Translations under genes and position numbers: made by a program
Notes under the pieces: model-generated
Databases searched by the model: none
What the model was told of the DNA's origin: nothing
What the model saw: only the letters and a program-made list of their open reading frames with translations
Part shown: piece by piece, positions 61,638-64,000 of the stretch
Position numbering within the stretch: position 1 is the first letter of the stretch
Layout of the letters: each line of letters starts with the position of its first letter
Assembly (NCBI GenBank): GCA_026003355.1
Contig: BPHC01000008.1
Location: forward strand, 1-64,000
Length of the DNA: 64,000 bases
Direction of reading: 5' to 3'
Source of the DNA: Cyclobacteriaceae bacterium
Lineage (GTDB): Bacteria > Bacteroidota > Bacteroidia > Cytophagales > Cyclobacteriaceae

Positions 61638-63710
61638 ATGAAAATGCTGCATTTGGCGTTTGTCCTCCTTAGCCTGCTTCAGGTGCCGGCTACTGCTCAG
61701 ATTTTAAAGCCGGCCAAATGGAGCTGTGCGCCCTCGGCCACTTCGGTCAAAGCCGGTGATGAGCTGGAGCTGATTTTTACCGTAACCACCGATAAAAACT
61801 GGTACGTTTATGCCAACAATTTCGACCCCGAATGCGGGCCAATGTTAACCACGGTAACGTTCGAAAAGCACCCGTCATTTCAAACTGTGGGCGAACTCAC
61901 GGCGGTTAATCCGCTTAACAAGCATGATGAAATTTTTGGATGCGATGTAAAAATATTCAAAGACAGGGGCGAGTTCCGCCAGCGCATCCGCGTACTCTCG
62001 GCTAAACCGGTAATTAAAGGAGTAATTGAGGGGCAAACCTGTACGGAAGTGGATGGCCGTTGTATTCCTTTTGAAGAAGACTTTGAAATTACCGGCCTGA
62101 CGGTTACCGGCAGCCTGCAGGGTACTGCCAAACCTGAACCTTTCGGCAAGTCAGCCAGACAAACAGACTCTGCAGTTGCACAGACCGCTCAGCCCGTGGC
62201 AACAGCCGATCCGGGGCCGGTACAGGGGCCTGTTCTGGATGTAACCATTCTGGATGGAAAGAACGAACTCGCCAATGAATCATTTTTGGGTTACCTGGTG
62301 TTTGCTTTTGTTCTGGGCCTGGTGTCGCTTATAACCCCTTGTGTTTTTCCCATGGTGCCCATGACGGTTACCTTCTTTCTGCGCGACAACCAGACACGCA
62401 GGCAGGGCATACGCAATGCTGTAATATTTGGCATTTCAATAGTGGTTATTTATACCCTGGCCGGCACTTTGTTTGCCGTTTTACTGGGTGCCGAGGGACT
62501 TAATGCGCTGGCTACCCACTGGGCGCCCAACCTGCTCGTGTTTATTATATTCATCGTGTTTGCCCTTTCTTTTCTGGGTTTGTTCGAAATCACAGCTCCC
62601 CATCAACTTGTAAATAAAGCCGACCGGCAGGCCGAAAAAGGAGGCCTTACTGGCATATTTTTTATGGCCGCCACACTTGTGCTCGTTTCTTTTTCGTGCA
62701 CCATACCTATTGTGGGGAATGTGGTGGTGCTGGCAGCCGGAGGGCAAATCATAAAGCCTATTCTGGCCATGCTGTCTTACTCACTGGCTTTTGCTATTCC
62801 GTTTACCTTGTTTGCTGTTTTTCCCGAATGGATGAAGGGGCTGCCCAAATCTGGTGGCTGGCTGAATGCCGTTAAGGTAACGCTTGGCTTTCTGGAACTG
62901 GCCCTGGCGCTTAAGTTTCTCAGCATAGCCGACCAGGCCTATCACTGGGGTTTGCTCGACAGAGACGTAAATATTGTGTTATGGATTGTGATTTTTTCTT
63001 TGCTGGGTTTTTACCTGCTGGGCAAAATACAGTTGCCGCACGATAGTAAGCTGGAAAAGATTTCGGTACCCCGGCTGCTGCTGGCCGTAGCCGTGTTCTC
63101 GTTTGTGGTGTACCTTATACCCGGCTTGTGGGGAGCGCCGCTCAAAGCCCTGGCGGGTTACCTGCCACCCCAGCACACCCACGATTTCGACCTGGTAGCC
63201 ATGACGCGCGCCACACGCGCCAACACCCTTTGCGAAGAACCCCGCTATGCCGACTTCCTTCACCTGCCGCACGGCCTGCAAGGATACTTTGATTATGAAC
63301 AGGCATTAGCCTGCGCCCGCCGGCAAAACAAACCCCTCTTTATTGACTTTACCGGACACGGGTGCACCAACTGCCGCGAAATGGAGGCCGTGGTCTGGAG
63401 CCACCCAGCCGTACTGGAACGCCTGAAGAACGACTTTGTAATTGCCGCGCTGTACGTAGACGATAAAACACCCCTGCCGGAGAGTGAATGGGTTGTTTCT
63501 TCATACGACGGGAAAGTGAAAAAAACATTAGGAAAGAAAAATGCCGACCTCCAGATAACCCGGCTAAACAACAACGCCCAGCCTTTTTATGTGCTGGTTG
63601 GCAAAGACGAGCGGGTACTGGCATGGCCCTACGGTTACGACCGCAGCGTGGATAAATTTGTGGAGTTCCTGGAACAGGGCAAACGCAAATACAGGGAGTT
63701 GTATCCCTGA
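61638..63710 (+). CDS. dsbD: Thiol:disulfide interchange protein DsbD
   Basis: 690-residue membrane thiol reductase. A signal peptide (to ATAQ) precedes the DsbD-alpha-like domain (about residues 20-160; Cys pair near GQTCTEVDGRC), an eight-helix transmembrane domain (about 210-520) with the paired cysteines in ITPCVFPMVP and SFSCTIPIVG, and a C-terminal thioredoxin domain with the active site Cys576-Thr-Asn-Cys579. It passes electrons from cytosolic thioredoxin to periplasmic partners. The ATG at 61638 was chosen over an upstream in-frame codon at 61605 because it starts the signal peptide. Confidence 0.93.
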   Translation: MKMLHLAFVLLSLLQVPATAQILKPAKWSCAPSATSVKAGDELELIFTVTTDKNWYVYANNFDPECGPMLTTVTFEKHPSFQTVGELTAVNPLNKHDEIFGCDVKIFKDRGEFRQRIRVLSAKPVIKGVIEGQTCTEVDGRCIPFEEDFEITGLTVTGSLQGTAKPEPFGKSARQTDSAVAQTAQPVATADPGPVQGPVLDVTILDGKNELANESFLGYLVFAFVLGLVSLITPCVFPMVPMTVTFFLRDNQTRRQGIRNAVIFGISIVVIYTLAGTLFAVLLGAEGLNALATHWAPNLLVFIIFIVFALSFLGLFEITAPHQLVNKADRQAEKGGLTGIFFMAATLVLVSFSCTIPIVGNVVVLAAGGQIIKPILAMLSYSLAFAIPFTLFAVFPEWMKGLPKSGGWLNAVKVTLGFLELALALKFLSIADQAYHWGLLDRDVNIVLWIVIFSLLGFYLLGKIQLPHDSKLEKISVPRLLLAVAVFSFVVYLIPGLWGAPLKALAGYLPPQHTHDFDLVAMTRATRANTLCEEPRYADFLHLPHGLQGYFDYEQALACARRQNKPLFIDFTGHGCTNCREMEAVVWSHPAVLERLKNDFVIAALYVDDKTPLPESEWVVSSYDGKVKKTLGKKNADLQITRLNNNAQPFYVLVGKDERVLAWPYGYDRSVDKFVEFLEQGKRKYRELYP

Positions 63711-63784
63711 CCATTTAACTGATTTTGCTATTTTTACCTGTTATTTTTTGCTGGTATTTTTTTTGCCCCTGTGGCCCGTGCTAT

Positions 63785-64000
63785 ATGAAGAAGTTTGTTC
63801 TCTATACGCTCTTTCCGGCCATTGCTGTAACGCAGTTAAGTTCGGTTTCGCGTACACCCGGTAATAACACGCACATGCCGTTTTCGTTTACTGTCTCGCT
63901 TCCTCCCCAACCCAATACCTTGTTTGGCCTGCCTGTTGACGGGCATGTGATTATTGAAGACCGGATAAAGCGCAACCAGTTCCTTACCGATATATTCAAA
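63785..64000 (+). CDS. Probable M23 family peptidase, 5' part
   Basis: The first 72 codons of a gene that continues beyond the window. It begins MKKFVLYTLFPAIAVTQLSS, a signal-like segment, and continues FGLPVDGHVIIEDRIKRNQFLTDIF. That stretch resembles the N-terminal LysM-like region of Bacteroidota M23 peptidoglycan endopeptidases (G-(I/L)-x-V-D-x-(F/H)-x-(V/I)-x-E-...-IKRNQ-L), but the catalytic part is not in view. Assignment is provisional. Confidence 0.5.
   Translation, partial: MKKFVLYTLFPAIAVTQLSSVSRTPGNNTHMPFSFTVSLPPQPNTLFGLPVDGHVIIEDRIKRNQFLTDIFK

Noticed and set aside
1-64000. tRNA or rRNA genes and riboswitches
   Set aside because: I saw no cloverleaf-like segment with TTCGA loops and no known riboswitch core; weak candidates could be missed by eye.

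Overview
The window looks like a chromosomal segment of a Bacteroidota bacterium, most likely of the Cytophagales type. Markers are a fused MurF-alanine racemase, a GldB gliding lipoprotein, a type IX secretion (T9SS) cargo protein with a C-terminal sorting domain, a PorE-like outer-membrane protein, a TonB receptor with a carboxypeptidase-like N-domain, almost no Shine-Dalgarno sites, and several promoters with the phylum's -7 element TAnnTTTG. I see no rRNA or tRNA gene, no CRISPR array and no intact transposase.

Region 1 (1-5.8 kb) is an AT-rich cluster of small single-domain genes on the + strand: DUF1801, a DHFR/RibD-like reductase, an ArsR repressor, a DoxX-like membrane protein, two SRPBCC/AHSA1 proteins, DUF1697, a double DUF1801 protein, an SRPBCC-VOC fusion and DUF6157. 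It ends in an 87-bp duplicated fragment of the VOC gene. Region 2 (5.9-14.6 kb) is a type I restriction-modification island in the order hsdR, AlbA_2/HATPase gene, hsdS, GxxExxY gene, hsdM. Both hsdR and hsdM carry a one-base frameshift, so the system looks inactive unless these are assembly errors. The island is dense in repeats: a 38-bp palindrome inserted in frame in hsdR, 12-bp codon repeats, a 52-bp direct repeat inside hsdS, a 132-bp unit repeated three times that carries copies of the hsdS tail, a GxxExxY cassette bounded by inverted repeats, and an internally deleted IS1634-like element with a 185-bp target duplication. A 590-bp non-coding stretch follows.

Region 3 (15-64 kb) is GC-richer core genome. 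It is rich in exported peptidases: three S9 enzymes, an M20 dipeptidase, an HtrA protease, a retropepsin-like PDZ protein and the start of an apparent M23 endopeptidase. It also holds murF-alr with csaA, a metal-uptake pair (TonB receptor plus lipoprotein) sharing the palindromic operator TGCAAC-N3-GTTGCA, an atypical HisA paralogue, ispH, a type III polyketide synthase cluster (PKS, methyltransferase, UbiA prenyltransferase, FAD oxidoreductase) beside a pseudo-receiver, and a run gldB-tpiA-prmA followed by a 1583-residue exported protein of unknown function. DsbD and the 5' end of the M23 gene close the window.

Two small genes under 60 codons were found by direct reading (31753-31926 and 41056-41175, both on the - strand), plus an antitoxin remnant at 47056-47187. 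The strongest leads are the repeat and transposition history of the restriction island, the shared metal-type operator, the HisA paralogue that lacks a catalytic aspartate, and the type III PKS cluster.
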